From the NCBI GenBank assembly GCA_016647705.1, contig CM028327.1, forward strand, positions 42,286,017 through 42,350,016: a stretch of DNA of 64,000 bases, in the 5' to 3' direction. Of this stretch, positions 47,861 through 59,928 are shown one piece after another; the stretch's first letter is position 1, and each line of letters begins with the position of its first letter. Below the pieces are notes generated by a model. It saw nothing but the letters and a program-made list of their open reading frames with translations. It was not told the DNA's origin and made no database searches. A program made the position numbers and the translations under genes. This stretch comes from Eucommia ulmoides (lineage: Eukaryota > Streptophyta > Magnoliopsida > Garryales > Eucommiaceae).

Positions 47861-48149
47861 CCTAATTACATAAGATTATGTTTTAATCATTTATCAACCA
47901 AAAAACGAGGTCAAATATTAACAAAATATTTGAATTAGAATAAAATTTAATTTAATTAATTATTATACCGTTTAAAAATTTAATTAAATTATCATTTTAC
48001 TATTTAATGTCATTATAATACCATATGTAATTATTTTTGTCATTAAACATAAGAATAATAATAATTATTTTATTTTATTATCATACTAATTTTAATGATA
48101 TTGTAATTTTATTGGTGATATTCAAACACGCAATGTAAGGTGTTAAAAC

Positions 48150-48385
48150 AGTTACTACTACCAAACAACTATTTATTTATTATCTAAGAGATGCCACGTG
48201 GGGCTCAAGATGCACATGGTACTATTCTTTGGTGGGACCAAGCAACTGAAAAAGTAGGTCCCACGTTAAACAAGACCGCGAAGGAAAATGGTCGGTTTTA
48301 TGGTCAATCAAATCTATCAGTCATGAGTGGTCCCCACATTGAATGATTTTTGGGACCCACAATAGGTGGCCGTGTATAATAATAG
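48150..48385. other. Low-repeat segment, no gene
   Basis: A less AT-rich stretch with GTCCCAC/GGTCCC words and a GCCACGTGG G-box at 48193-48201. No coding sequence is attached. Confidence 0.4.
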
Positions 48386-48399
48386 TAATTCTAATAGTA

Positions 48400-49340
48400 A
48401 CAGGTAATTGGTGATAGGCGGAGGACCATCGCTCTTTCATTAAATCAGGTTTTTTTTTTCCCCGGTTGTTTGTTGGAGTACGTCTTTTGTTTTGGAGGTT
48501 TATGTAATTAGTTTTTGTTTTTACGTTCTCTGTGTGTTATAATAATTTTTTTAATAAAAATTTAACTTGACGGTATAAATAATTTTTTATATTAAATATT
48601 ACAGCGACTTTCATGTACGATTATAATTTTGATTTTATTTTTTATAAAATTATTGAATTTTTTTAAGGGGCACACATAATGAGGTACTATTTAGCTTTGC
48701 AAAGTACCGATCTACTCTAATAGTAATAGATAATAGGTGATAGGCGGAGGACCATCGCTCTTTCACTAGATCAGGTTTTTTTTTTCCTCGGTTGTTTATT
48801 GGAGTACGTCTTTTGTTTTGGAGGTTTATGTAATTAGTTTTTGCTTTTTCCCTCTCCGTGCGTAATAATAATTTTTTTCATAAAAATTTGACGGTATAAA
48901 TAATTTTTTATATTAAATATTACAGCGATTTTCATGTACGGTTGTAATTTTGATTTTTTTTTTATAAAATTATTGGATTTTTTTAAGGGGCATACAAAAT
49001 GAGGTACTATTTAGCTTTGCAAAGTACCGATCCAGTCTAATAGTAATAGGTAATAGGTGATAGGCGGAGGACCATCGCTCTTTCATTAGATCAGTTTTTT
49101 TTTTCCTCGGTTGTTCATTGGAGTACGTCTTTTGTTTTGGAGGTTTATGTAATTAGTTTTTGTTTTTACGCTCTCCGTGCGTTATAATAATTTTTTTTTT
49201 ATAAAAATTTAACGGTATAAATAACTTTTTATATTAAATATTACAGCAATTTTCATGTATGGTTGTAATTTTGATTTTTTTAAGGGGCACACATAATGAA
49301 ATACTATTTGGCTTTGCAAAGTACCGATCCAGTCTAATTT
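48400..49340. repeat. Three tandem copies of a ~320-bp unit
   Basis: The landmark TAGGCGGAGGACCATCGCTC occurs at 48415, 48741 and 49061, spacings of 326 and 320 bp. Each unit continues through GTTTATTGGAGTACGTCTTT, GGAGGTTTATGTAATTAG, TTTATATTAAATATTACAGC, AGGGGCACACATAATGA and GGCTTTGCAAAGTACCGATC. The copies differ by scattered substitutions and small indels. Part of the unit is the dispersed TTACAGCGA family. No conserved open frame. Confidence 0.9.
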
Positions 49341-49344
49341 TTTT

Positions 49345-50285
49345 TTTACTAGTAGTTCTTCTTGTGTTTTTCTGACTAAAATATATGCATTCAATGAAAA
49401 TGTATCTTTAAATGCTAACATCAAAACACACGATTTTTTTCGTAGTTCTTGATATTGTAAAATTAATATTTTTATACTGTATTAATAAGTAAAATGTTCT
49501 TTTTTTTTTATGATATGTTAATCATATTTTTTGGACGTATAAATCGTATTATGCGTAGATGTTAAATGTAATATCAAAATTAACAGTCAGTTGTATTTTT
49601 TTATCCAATATTGTGATACATTTAATTATCCGCCTTGTGCCGTCTATTTCAAACGTGACCTTTTGTGTGATCGTGTTGAATGTAACTTGGTCTTGTGTTT
49701 AAAAAATATCATCTATGCATGCTTGCCCAAAACATGGTGCCTTGTGTGTTTGTTTCATCAAAACACATTTTCAGTGGATATTTCATGTAACATCTAGAGT
49801 GAGTGACTACAGACAAGGCACTGATTGAACCCAGCTGTTTCAAAATTCAAATTTCAATGTGTGTGTTGAATGTAATACTGTCTAATCGCAGCCGTTGCAA
49901 ACTTGTGTGTGTTGAATGTAACATTCAAGATCAGATCTAAGCAAACATTTAATATTTTCAAGAAATTGTTAAATATAAGTAAACAACTATCGACTGAAAA
50001 TCATTGAAATCAATTAAAATCAGATCTAAGCAAATGATTCAACGATTTAAAAAAAAAATTGTTAAATCAAAGTAACAACGATCCACTGAAAATTGTTAAA
50101 ATCGATAAAAAAACGATAAGATCTAAGCTAAATTTGAACTAAATAGAAGAGATCAGAGAAGCTAACAATTTTAGATCAAAGAAGTTAGATCTGTTCACCA
50201 TCGTTGATCGATGTGTTCGTTGTTCTAAGTAGATTTCCACAAACACAACGATCTAAACATCCAGTGGAGATGTATAAACATGTAC
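49345..50285. other. Intergenic DNA with short internal repeats
   Basis: GTTGAATGTAAC-type words recur near 49674, 49866 and 49910, and AGATCTAAGC plus GAAAATYRTTRAAATC words recur at 49930-50110. No supported gene. Confidence 0.4.
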
Positions 50286-50289
50286 ACCA

Positions 50290-50650
50290 CGTCAACGGCT
50301 TCAGACGATAACGGCGGTTACGAGCTGAGATAGCGGGGATGAACCAGATCTAGGCTAGATCTAATTGACGAAGGAGATGACAATAATGATTGGCAAGGGA
50401 GGTGACGGAGACGGCCTAGATGACGACGATGCTCGAAGACGATGATGGCGATGCTCGAAGACGACGACAGCGATGAAGGCGACGAACGGTGATGAAGGCG
50501 ATGGACGAAGACGATGGAGAGAACGTCGGAATCTCCTTCGACGTCAGGATCAATAGCAACAGCGAGAAGGAGTTCGGCGAGAGAGAGAGGCGGTTGAACG
50601 ACGAGAGATAGGTGTCAGCGCAACAGAGAGTAAGAGAATGGAAGAGAGAT
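50290..50650. other. GACGACGA-rich, coding-like block without a stable frame
   Basis: GC-richer DNA with repeated GATGCTCGAAGACGA and GATGAAGGCGA words. On the minus strand it resembles a CT-rich leader running into low-complexity Ser/Arg-type codons. Similar GAC/GAAG content lies inside both CGAAATCGATTTCG Harbinger-type elements, so it may be part of another transposon. Confidence 0.35.
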
Positions 50651-51439
50651 TGGGAGTATGGGTGATAAAAGGGAAATTAGCGTTAAAATGAATCAGGGGC
50701 AAATTAGTAATCTGGTAAATAGAGTGCTTTTAATCTGGGATCAAACAGTTCGTAAAAATAACAGGATGCGAGTTTTCGATTTATCATGTACTAATTGATA
50801 TTTATTGGTAATAGAGAATTGATTTTAGACTTATTAGGTAATTTTTCTTTTTTTCTTTTTTAATTAAAATTACTTTGTTGAGTGAGTTGATGTTTATACT
50901 TTCATTACAATAATTTTTTTTCTTCAAAAGTTTGACACTATTGTATTACATGAAAATCGTTGTCAATATTTCATATTAAATATTACAGTGATTTTCATGT
51001 GCTGCAATAATTTTAATTTTTTATAGAATTACTATTTTTTTTTTAATTAAAATTACTTTACTAATTGAGTTGATTGAATAATGTATCGTGAAACCCTAAT
51101 TTTTTAGAAATCTAAAATCATTATAATTTTTTTTATATAAAATATTACAAGGAATTTTATGCTGTGTAATAATTTTGACTTTTAAAAAAATAATATTAAT
51201 TTTTCCGCTAATTTGGGTAAGCAGTGTGTCAATTATAGAGCCCAATAATTAAAACAAAAATTTTCAATGAAAAATTAGGAATAAAACACTATGATTGTTC
51301 ACAGATCTAGTTGTTTTGACTTAATTTTAGGACTTTTATTGACGAATTTTTCATGTTTAATTGAAATTTGTACTTTCAATGAGTAAAAAATTTAAGACTT
51401 ATTATCATGTTTAGACCCTAATATAGAGACGCGTGATGA

Positions 51440-52150
51440 CAATTTTAACGGCATCAGAGTCAATTTTGATCTAGAAACAATAGCGTGTTTTTTTTTTTTT
51501 CCTTTTTTTCAATAAGCAAATATTATATATAAGATTGCGTGGTGTTGTTGATAGAGGAGTAGAAACCCCAGATAGATACTCGGGGTCTCAGAGCCAACTT
51601 TGGTCTAGAGACGATAGTGCGTTTGTTTGTTTTTTCAATAGGCAAATATTATATATAAGGTAGCGTGGTGGAGTCGATAGAGGAGTAGAGACCCCGTGTT
51701 CGTTTATGGGCTATTCTGTGTTTTCTCATGGGATGCAACTATTTACATTACCAACCAAGGAGATGAATTGGTCCAACGTAACGTGGGCATCATGTCTTTG
51801 AGTGGAAGATATTATGAGATCCCACATTGCAACTATTTGAAAATATTAACGAATATATAAAGTATTACGTGTGTTACTACTAATACATTGGTTTAAGCGT
51901 TTTAGGCCGCGTGAACTTGGTCTGAGAAGTTACTAGGTCAGTGAACGCTTGCATGTTAGTGTTAATAGAGCACTAGCAACTTCGGAGATGGATAGAAACA
52001 GCGGGATAAGTGCCCTATATCCATTTATGGGCTGATATCTACATAACCAATTAAGCAGACAAATTGGGTCAACGCGATGAGAACGTCGTGTCTTCGAGTG
52101 TGATACAATGTGAAATCTCAAATCGAAACTATTTGAAAAGATTGTCTGAA
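51440..52150. repeat. Duplicated SINE-like blocks
   Basis: 51444-51585 and 51586-51715 share AGAGNCAANTTTGRTCTAGA, CAATARGCAAATATTATATATAAG and GTGGTGNNGTYGATAGAGGAGTAGA. A second pair shares TTTATGGGCT, ACCAAYYAAG and GTCTTYGAGTG across 51690-51850 and 51985-52145. The GTGGTGGAGTCGATAGAGG...GTGTTCGTTTATGG arrangement faintly resembles box A and box B of a tRNA-derived SINE. Confidence 0.4.
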
Positions 52151-52302
52151 TCACGTGAATTCAATCTAAAAAGTTATTAGTCCAATCAATCGCTTGGTGC
52201 TTTAGAATTTGCATATGTTTCATATTATTGTCAACATCAAATAATTTCAATTGAGTTCAAATCAATCTCGAATTCCTAAATGCAAAACCCCAAAAGCAAG
52301 AA

Positions 52303-52329
52303 ATAGCACATGCCATGTGCATGTGCTAT
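52303..52329. promoter_or_regulatory. 11-bp inverted repeat beside a CT-rich tract
   Basis: ATAGCACATGC and GCATGTGCTAT flank a 5-base spacer. About 60 bp further on starts a leader-like CT-rich tract (52388-52450). No open frame of gene character follows, so this could be a noncoding transcript promoter or nothing. Confidence 0.25.
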
Positions 52330-52799
52330 AAGGTTGCTCCTATTTTATCTCATTTCTCCTCATTGCCATTTATGGGCGATTGAATGTTCTTCTCTCTCTC
52401 TACAGTTCCTCTCTCTCTCTCTCTAGAATTCCCCATTTCTTTTCTTTTCTTCTCCACCCATTCATTTGCTTGCGTGATAGCCTCTCTCAGACCACAAGTT
52501 CTAACTAGTGGGAAATTCAACATAAATGTATAGAAGATTAATCTTAGACGTAATGTGTTTAAGGAAACCCTAATGATGAATTTCCACTAAGAGGAAGAAC
52601 ATGTTCTGTGATCTTCTCCGGCATCTTTTTTGGAGATTCATATGAAAAGAATATGGTTTAAGTGACGTAATTAGGGTTTTTAATTAACAAAATATTAAGA
52701 CCCTTTTACGATGTTGAAAATTGAGTTTATGATGTTGAAAATTGAGTTGGGTCCAGTGATTACTTGATGACTTTGGGAGTGTCATACATTTTTCACAAG

Positions 52800-53160
52800 G
52801 GTACCAAATAAATTAAAACGGATTGTTATCTCATCTGTCATAACATTCTCCAGAATATTGTGATTGTCTTCACTCAGTCAGCTCTGCCAATCGGACTGTA
52901 GATATCTTCACCAAGATCTAATTAACCCGTAAATCTTTTATATTTTACTTTCCAAACTCAAGTTGAGGGTATATATATATATATATATATATTAATATAT
53001 GTATATGTGGGTCTTGACTTGTTAGGTTACTTGGAGCCTAATACTCAAAAGTCTAGTCCCTTATTTATATATAGAGACACTTTTGTACATCTTAGTATTT
53101 TGTACGCTTCATGTAATATATTGTCTCACATTTTCTTCCAGTATTACGATATTAATTGTG
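52800..53160 (+). mobile_element. 3' end relic of a second copia element
   Basis: Degenerate RNase H C-terminal sequence, related to that at 13440-13600, is readable over frame changes (HNILQNIV, DIFTKI). LTR-like sequence follows (TTAATATATG ... GGGTCTTGACTTGTTAGGTTA), with the same layout as the 3' LTR at 13624. A (TA)n tract at 52970-52992 separates them. The 5' part of the element is absent. Confidence 0.65.
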
Positions 53161-53633
53161 ATTTCGTTTCACTTAAAAAATAAAATAAACAAAATAATGG
53201 GTGATTACGATAGGAGATCTTGAAATTTGAAATTTTGAAATAGGTGCATTTTTTATTCCAATTCCAAGCTCCAAACGCAACATTTAAAATTTTAAAATAA
53301 GAAGGACAAGAATATATATATATGTATATAGATATATATCCACCATGGGTATGGTTGAAATTAAGCTTTGAAATTTTTAATTTCTACCTACATACTTAAT
53401 ATGGATAATGAACCTAATTTGATGCATCTCTTTTCCTAACATTTTACTGCCTCAAATAAGAAAAAAACATTAAATAAATAATTAAGAGAACGGTTGGTAT
53501 ATCTACTTAGTTTTCTCATGGGTTGAAAATTTCAATTTAGTCCCCAGTGTTTCAAAATTTCACAGTAAAGTGGTGGATTAGCTCCTAATCCTCTACTCCT
53601 CAATAGGTCAACTGCAAGAACTCTTGCACCGGG

Positions 53634-54574
53634 TAGGCTTGTGCAAAAATTCCGACGGCCTGACCCACCCGCACAAACCGACTGGCCAAGCCCAAAATAA
53701 TCGGGCCTGCTGGGTGTTCTTGATTGGATCGGGTAAAACCCGATCCTATTCTGTCTATATGTCGGACGGTCATTGGTTACAATTCCCCCCACCTGCCAAG
53801 CACCCGACCTGACCGCTTTCTCTATAACGTATAGAGTTTACATTGCACGACGAGTCGAAGATTCCATACTCTGGTGGGGATTCCAAAAATTAGAGTTCCA
53901 AACTTAAGCGTTGCTCCCTCATCGTCTTGAAAACCTATGCGCAACTCCTTCATCGTCTTGAAAACGAAAGCGCCGCTCTCATTAACTCCACTCTAGCCTC
54001 CAAAATCCATTGATGACGCTTTGATTTGCATCGCAATCTCTGAAAACCTTCCATTCCAGGCTTCCCTTCATCAATTTGTTTCTCCTTTTCATTCTTCGCT
54101 TCTTCTTCTTCTTCGATTCCTTCGATTCTCATGTAGATCTAATAGATCTAATCTATTATCATGAGAACCCTAATTTTCGATTCCCATCTTCGATTTCCAT
54201 GAGCCTCATCTCGATAATAGGTTTATCGTCTGAAGAATTGGGGAAGATGCAGGGGCAATCGTTAGGCATGAGTACTAAGCAAATATTTGTTTCTGAATCT
54301 TTTTACGTTTTTGTTCTAATGCGATGTTTGTTTGTGAAGAATCTGTTCTAAACTTTTTATACATTGATTTGTGCTTTGTTTATGTTGAATATGTATTCTG
54401 TTGTAAATTTTTTTCTACTCCTGAGCCCTGATTCTGTTCAAAGCTTTGCTTCTCACCACTCGACCGAATTTCCACCGAATCCGATAACATCCGTAACCGT
54501 CGGATTATCCCTGTATTCGGTCAAAATTGGATCTAGAAATTCCAGACCCGACACATTCACTGTGCACACTCCTA
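53634..54574. mobile_element. hAT-type non-autonomous element with perfect 8-base duplication
   Basis: The left end is TAGGCTTGTGCAAAAATTCC and the right end is CACTGTGCACACTCCTA. GCACCGGG occurs immediately before (53626-53633) and after (54575-54582), a perfect 8-base duplication. The interior includes GACCCGATCC/GGGTAAAACCCGATCC subterminal words and a CT-rich, leader-like middle (54000-54200). No transposase is recognisable, so it is probably an internally deleted derivative. Confidence 0.9.
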
Positions 54575-54582
54575 GCACCGGG

Positions 54583-55330
54583 GAGTTGGTTCCCAATAAA
54601 TAATCTCCAATGTGAGAGTAAGTATTTGTTAGTAGAATTTAGTTAGGGAATTTGAACATATATGGATTCTCTCGCATTTTGGATATTTATAAACATTCCC
54701 TTGGCGAGAAAATGGTAGCTAGGAGATGGATTCCCTGAGAACAGCTTACACAACGAATTTGTTGTGATAAATCTTCTGGCCATTGGAGGAGTAGCATGCT
54801 TCATGCATGAAATCTCCCACGTGAGGATATAGGTTACGCGACTTTCTCCAGTTGGTCACACAGTGATCCAGGTGGACTGGACCCAAATATCGGATTGGTC
54901 CCCGCCTTTGATCCAAGAGTAGATGTAAAGACCATTTTACCTCTCAGATCAACGTTGCCAATTGGACTTTTTAATTTCACCTTATATAGTTTATAAATTG
55001 CGAAATGCAACCGTGTGTAAACTTTAAGGGGCATAAAGTGTAATTTTTCCAAATAAAAAAATAAAATGTCAAACTCCTATGTATAGTATATTTATGGTTG
55101 ATGAGTGGCTTAGTCATAATATGTAGTGGTATTTGGTGAGTGCCCTAAGGTCTCTGAAATGGGTCATTGCTTACGTTGGGAAGGTGGAGACACAAAATTT
55201 ATAGTGAGTTTTGACTCTTTTTTTTAAAAAAAAAAAAGTTGAATTTTTTTTTATAATAAAATATTTTTGTTTAAAAAATATTTTATGACTATTTTCTATT
55301 TTTATACATTCTTGAGTTGGTTTATCATTT
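54583..55330. other. Intergenic DNA with MITE end fragment
   Basis: 54870-55050 ends AACTTTAAGGGGCATAAAGTGTAATTTT, resembling a right end of the CACTTTGT family group. No gene was found. Confidence 0.4.
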
Positions 55331-55334
55331 CATT

Positions 55335-55830
55335 TAGATATTAGGTTTATGTATGGTTCGGTTTGGTTGAGTTCTAGTCTAAAAAAATCAATGTGAACCG
55401 ACGGTCTCGTATTACCCGACCTGTTCACTAACATCGATAAGTTCGTTTACACAGAAAAACAACTTAGTAAAATAAGTTGAGAGTCACGATAAATATCTTA
55501 GCGGTGATGGGAATTGAGAGACTAAGGCGGAGAGGGGCTACTTGAACGATGATGACTATTGAGCGACAAAATGAAGTTGGCGGTTATTGACTATTGAGCG
55601 ATGATGGATAGACAACGAGGCCAAGGGGTTACTTAAGATATGCGGTTTACGAGTGCCATACATGATGTTGGATGTGTTGTTAAAGAAAAAATCGATAGAG
55701 TAGGGTTTCCATTAGAGGTATAAATTCAAGCTCAAAATGAGGCCGTTTTGAGTATTTCGGTTCAATTGGTTAAGCTAGCTATAAGGTTCAACCAAACCAA
55801 ACTGAACCCTCGTATGAATGAAGGGAACTA
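55335..55830. repeat. Candidate non-autonomous element with GGTTCGGTTTGGTT ends
   Basis: ATGGTTCGGTTTGGTTGAGTTC at the left is inverted near the right as AACCAAACCAAACTGAACCC. The interior has GAGCGACGATGGA-type words and no transposase. Confidence 0.5.
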
Positions 55831-56049
55831 GTTGGTTCATCAATGATTTCATTTGGTACCGCTTATGTAGAGTCGGCTATATGAAACTTGCGTGCGCATG
55901 TGTGTATTAAGAGTCTCATCCAACCATGGACATCCATATAAAATTCTCATCCCTCAAGCCCACGATGTTAGAAATTTAAAAGGTCAGCCCATTTAATTAC
56001 TTATTTGGGCCTAATAATACATACCGAAAATAAAGGCCCGGCCCAATAA

Positions 56050-56980
56050 TTGTTTAATGGGCTGGGCCCATTTGAAGTTCATCAGCCCTAAATGTAATTT
56101 GTTTCACAAAATACAATATTATTTTTAAATATATATATATACATATATATTTCTTCACATTGACTCTAAATATGTTTTTAGAAAATAATAATTTCATAAA
56201 ATAAAAAAATTATTTTAAAATTGCAAACCGCATGTACTCTTTTTGTGATTTATCCCTTTCAATATATATATATATATACATGTTTTTCTTGAAAAAAAAA
56301 ACATTTTTAAGATATTTTACTTTTAATTCATAAAAATAAAATAAATTAAATCTATCAAGTTGATGACAATTAACGATAAATTTATATTTTATATTATAAT
56401 TTATTTTAATTATAAATTAAAAATGAAATAAAAATTAATAAATATATATATGATAATTTTTCATAAATATAAGTGAAATAATATTTTTAGTCATAAAATT
56501 ATTTTTTAATTTAATTTGGAGATATTTTTTATGAAAATTATTTTTTAATTAAAAATTACAAATTTGAAAATGTCCAAAAACTTAACTGCCTTGGTTTTCG
56601 CACATGCTTTTAAAACTCTTACAGCCGACAAATCTGATCCATTTGGAATATAAAATGTCAATTATACCCCCTACAGTACGCGTTCCTGTTTTTATCTAAA
56701 TACCGAAATTGCCCATTTCTTTTAAGCCTGTTGTACAATTTGGACTTTCTTGATAATTAGTATGGTTTTATGTCACTTACCTCCCTTATCTTTTTACAAC
56801 TAACCACATAGTTCCCTATAATTTTATAAATACCAATCGACCCTTTATCATCTTTCTCAAATACCATTTAGTTCACCTCTATGTCAAAAATTACTGAAAT
56901 TGAACTTTTTATTGACAATTTGACCCATAAAAATCAAAACACTTCAATGCAAAAAATAATCTTATTTTATTCAATTAATT
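56050..56980. other. AT-rich intergenic DNA
   Basis: Short (TA)n tracts at about 56134-56150 and 56262-56280. No gene was found. Confidence 0.45.
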
Positions 56981-56985
56981 GATAT

Positions 56986-57306
56986 CTAATCCACCATTTT
57001 TTTTTCCCAATTCCCTCTGGCTTCTTCCTCACCATCTTTCTCCTTATTTTTTGGCGAGTAGCCACCGTAGGTTGTTGATGATGGTGCCGAAGTTTGTTGA
57101 AGATAGAGAGTTAGCAAGAGAGAGACAAAGATAAGGGAGAGAGAGAAAAACTTACCCAAATAACAAGAACAACGATTTTGAGATTTCGCCGCCGATTCAT
57201 CTTGTTGATGGGTGATGCGAGAAGACCCCATAGGGGGCCCTATTTCGACTTTGGAATCAATCGATTCGATTAAAATTGTTGTTGATCCCGAGGTTTTCAT
57301 AGACAA
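56986..57306 (-). other. Unassigned minus-strand ORF, possible exon fragment
   Basis: A 106-codon frame starts MSMKTSGSTTILIESIDSK and contains GSSRITHQQDESAAKSQNR. A good donor-like GTAAGTTTTT follows ...CSCYLG, after which the frame runs into a hydrophobic, pyrimidine-driven stretch. It could be a first exon whose partner is not seen, or chance. No family is recognised. Confidence 0.25.
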
Positions 57307-59532
57307 TTAAGGTTTGATGTTTTTTATGGAACTAATGTGTTTGTTGAGTGTTTCAGAAAAAAAAAATTCTATATATTGATTAAATCATGAAGAAATTATC
57401 AAGGGTGCAAAGATGGACATTGAATAAACGAAAAATATTGAAGATCCTGAAGAAATTAGGTGAAAACAACTCATTACTCTTATACTCTTAATGCAACCTG
57501 AATTAGGATCACACACGATACTAATTAATGAATTATATTTTTGTGTGTTTGATTTGATGAAATTTAGGATCCTAATTAGTGTTCAAATATTTGCTCCTAT
57601 GTGAAATTGAAGAATGAAAATTAACCTAAGTGAGAATAGTATTTAAAATTGAATTTTAGTGTCAATTGTATTAACAGAGAAACCTAATCGGTTAATAGGT
57701 TCAAACGATGAATTTTGGAGCTGAAATAAGTATGAAATCGAACATCGATCATTGATCGGTCAACCGACCAAGAGAGGATCGGTCAACCGATTGGCTTTGG
57801 GCTAAAAAGTGAAACTTTCTGAATCGATCGGTCAACCGACCGTGGCCTGACTTTGGCTTAGATTGCCTCCTAAATCAATTGGTCAACTGATCGTGGGGTA
57901 ATCGGTCAACTGACTGCCTTTTGGCTTTGGCTTGTGTTACATCCGATATCATTCGGTCAACCGACTGGGCACGGATCGGTTAACCGACTGCTTCGGTTGA
58001 GATCTCGAGGAACTTGGACTTTTGGTAAAAAATTAGCCATTTTTTATGGTTCCAAGGGAGAGATTTGGGGGATTTGAAATTGTAGAAGATATGGTCAATA
58101 TATATTTGAATGTATACGGATTTTGTTGATATATTAAATGATTTTCTCAATTTGGTTTATTAAATACTTCCTATATTTGTGATTAGTAATTAAGAAATAA
58201 TTTGAGAACTTAATTGAGAAATTTAAAAACTATATTTGAGTGAAATTTATCAAAATTGAATGGTTATGATATATGGGATCTATAGGTACTTTTTAGAGGC
58301 TTATCTTGTGAAAACTAGCTGTTGGAAGATTTGTTTAGAATATTTATATATAGACCGGCGAAATTAGATCTAGATACATCAAGAACTATCAAGTTACTAA
58401 ACTTTTTAAGATATATTATTATGAGATTATTTCGAGAGATCATTTGTGTGAAAAGTTCTTGAGCTAAAGCGTTGTTGAATTGACGTCACCAATCTGTGCT
58501 ATTTTGTAATCTTGTTTTTATACATTGGTATTTTCCTAGTAAGATCTTTCCAACTTATTGTGCTAAAATTTGATTTCATATTATTACTTGGATTTAAGAT
58601 TGCTGAAAAATTGTTTTTAAACTTAAGAGCATAATTTAAAAAAAATAATATTAATTTTGTGATATTATTTGATTACGTGCTTAATTTTGTGCTACCCACA
58701 CTAGTTATAATCAGATATTAATTTGCCTCACTTAAATTCTATCACGTAGTAAATTTTGAGACATTAATTAAGTATAACTGTTTTGAGGTGGTAGAAGTTC
58801 CGAGTAGGAAGAAACTTTTTTTTTTTTGGTGAGTTTGAGCGAATTAGATACGGTTTGACCGGTATCTAGTCAGGGTAGCTAGAGTTTCAATCTTTTTTCG
58901 GGAAAAAGATTGAGGTTTGATCTTTACCTAAGGTATAAAAATGTTAGGTTATTCTTTTCCCTTGAAAAAAGTAGGCTTTGATTGTTCCTTAATAAAATTA
59001 ATTGTGAGTGAATTGTAAATGTTCAATCCTTATCTGGGAAAATGATATTTGCGAGTGTGGTGAGATTTGATCTTTAACTTGCTAAATAAATTAGGTTGTG
59101 ATTCTTCCGGTAACAGAATTAGGTTAGTCTTTAACCTGAAAGAAAGATAAGATTTTTCCTTAACCTAGGAAAAAGAAATTGTAAAGGTTGATTATGAGTT
59201 TGAGAAAAGAATTATTGTAAGAGTTTGTTTTCTACCATTAAAGGAATCAGGGGTTTAGAGGTTGCGAATCTCCGTGGAGCTCAAATGACTGGATTACGCA
59301 AGGCTAGCATGTTAAACCATGATATATCTTAGTGTGCTGCATTATTTACTTTATTTTTATTTTGTTTGGAGGTATACCTATAATTTAACACTTATCCGTT
59401 GCGTAACAAATATAATGATTAATTGAGGATAAACTGATTATTTGATTAATTAAGTGTTAAAAGATTTAAAATTGTTTAAATTTTTTATAACTACTCAATT
59501 CACCCCCTCTTGGGTGGCTCACTGGGTCAACA
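57283..59532 (+). mobile_element. Probable LTR relic of a copia-like element
   Basis: The 3' end, CAATTCACCCCCTCTTGGGTGG...GGGTCAACA, resembles 3' ends of long plant copia LTRs. GTTGT follows (59533-59537) and also precedes a possible TG start at 57283, so a 5-base duplication is conceivable but weak. Seven copies of CGGTCAACCGAC-like words occur between 57755 and 57995. No coding domains. The extent is uncertain. Confidence 0.45.
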
Positions 59533-59928
59533 GTTGTATTGGGCGTTCAAATCCTCGCTCAATATGTTGTTTAATTATGAGTTGTTTGTGCGGAAAGTTG
59601 ATATTCAATGGGCAACAACCTCATAGGGGAGCCAACGAGGAACCAGGAGGTAGGGAGATCAGAGGGAAGAAAAAAAGGGAAAGGAAAAAAAATAAAATAG
59701 ATAAAACATAGAAGAGAAAATTCATTTTTTTTTTTTTAATTGCATAAACTCTGCACAAAAGGTAAGGTTATTTGTGTCGCTAATCACAAAAGACTCCGTC
59801 AAGGGGCGGATGTCTTGAAAGTGGTTGCTCGCGTCACATGATGGGAGATGAATCTTTTTCTAATAAAATTATCCCTTAGGCATATATTCAACTCAATGGC
59901 TTGTGACGCACCAAAAACAATAGGTTTC

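Noticed and set aside
52189..52199. TCGCTTGGTGC, identical to the first 11 bases of miR168 as I recall it.
   Set aside because: The match stops after 11 bases and there is no hairpin with a complementary arm, so it is chance.
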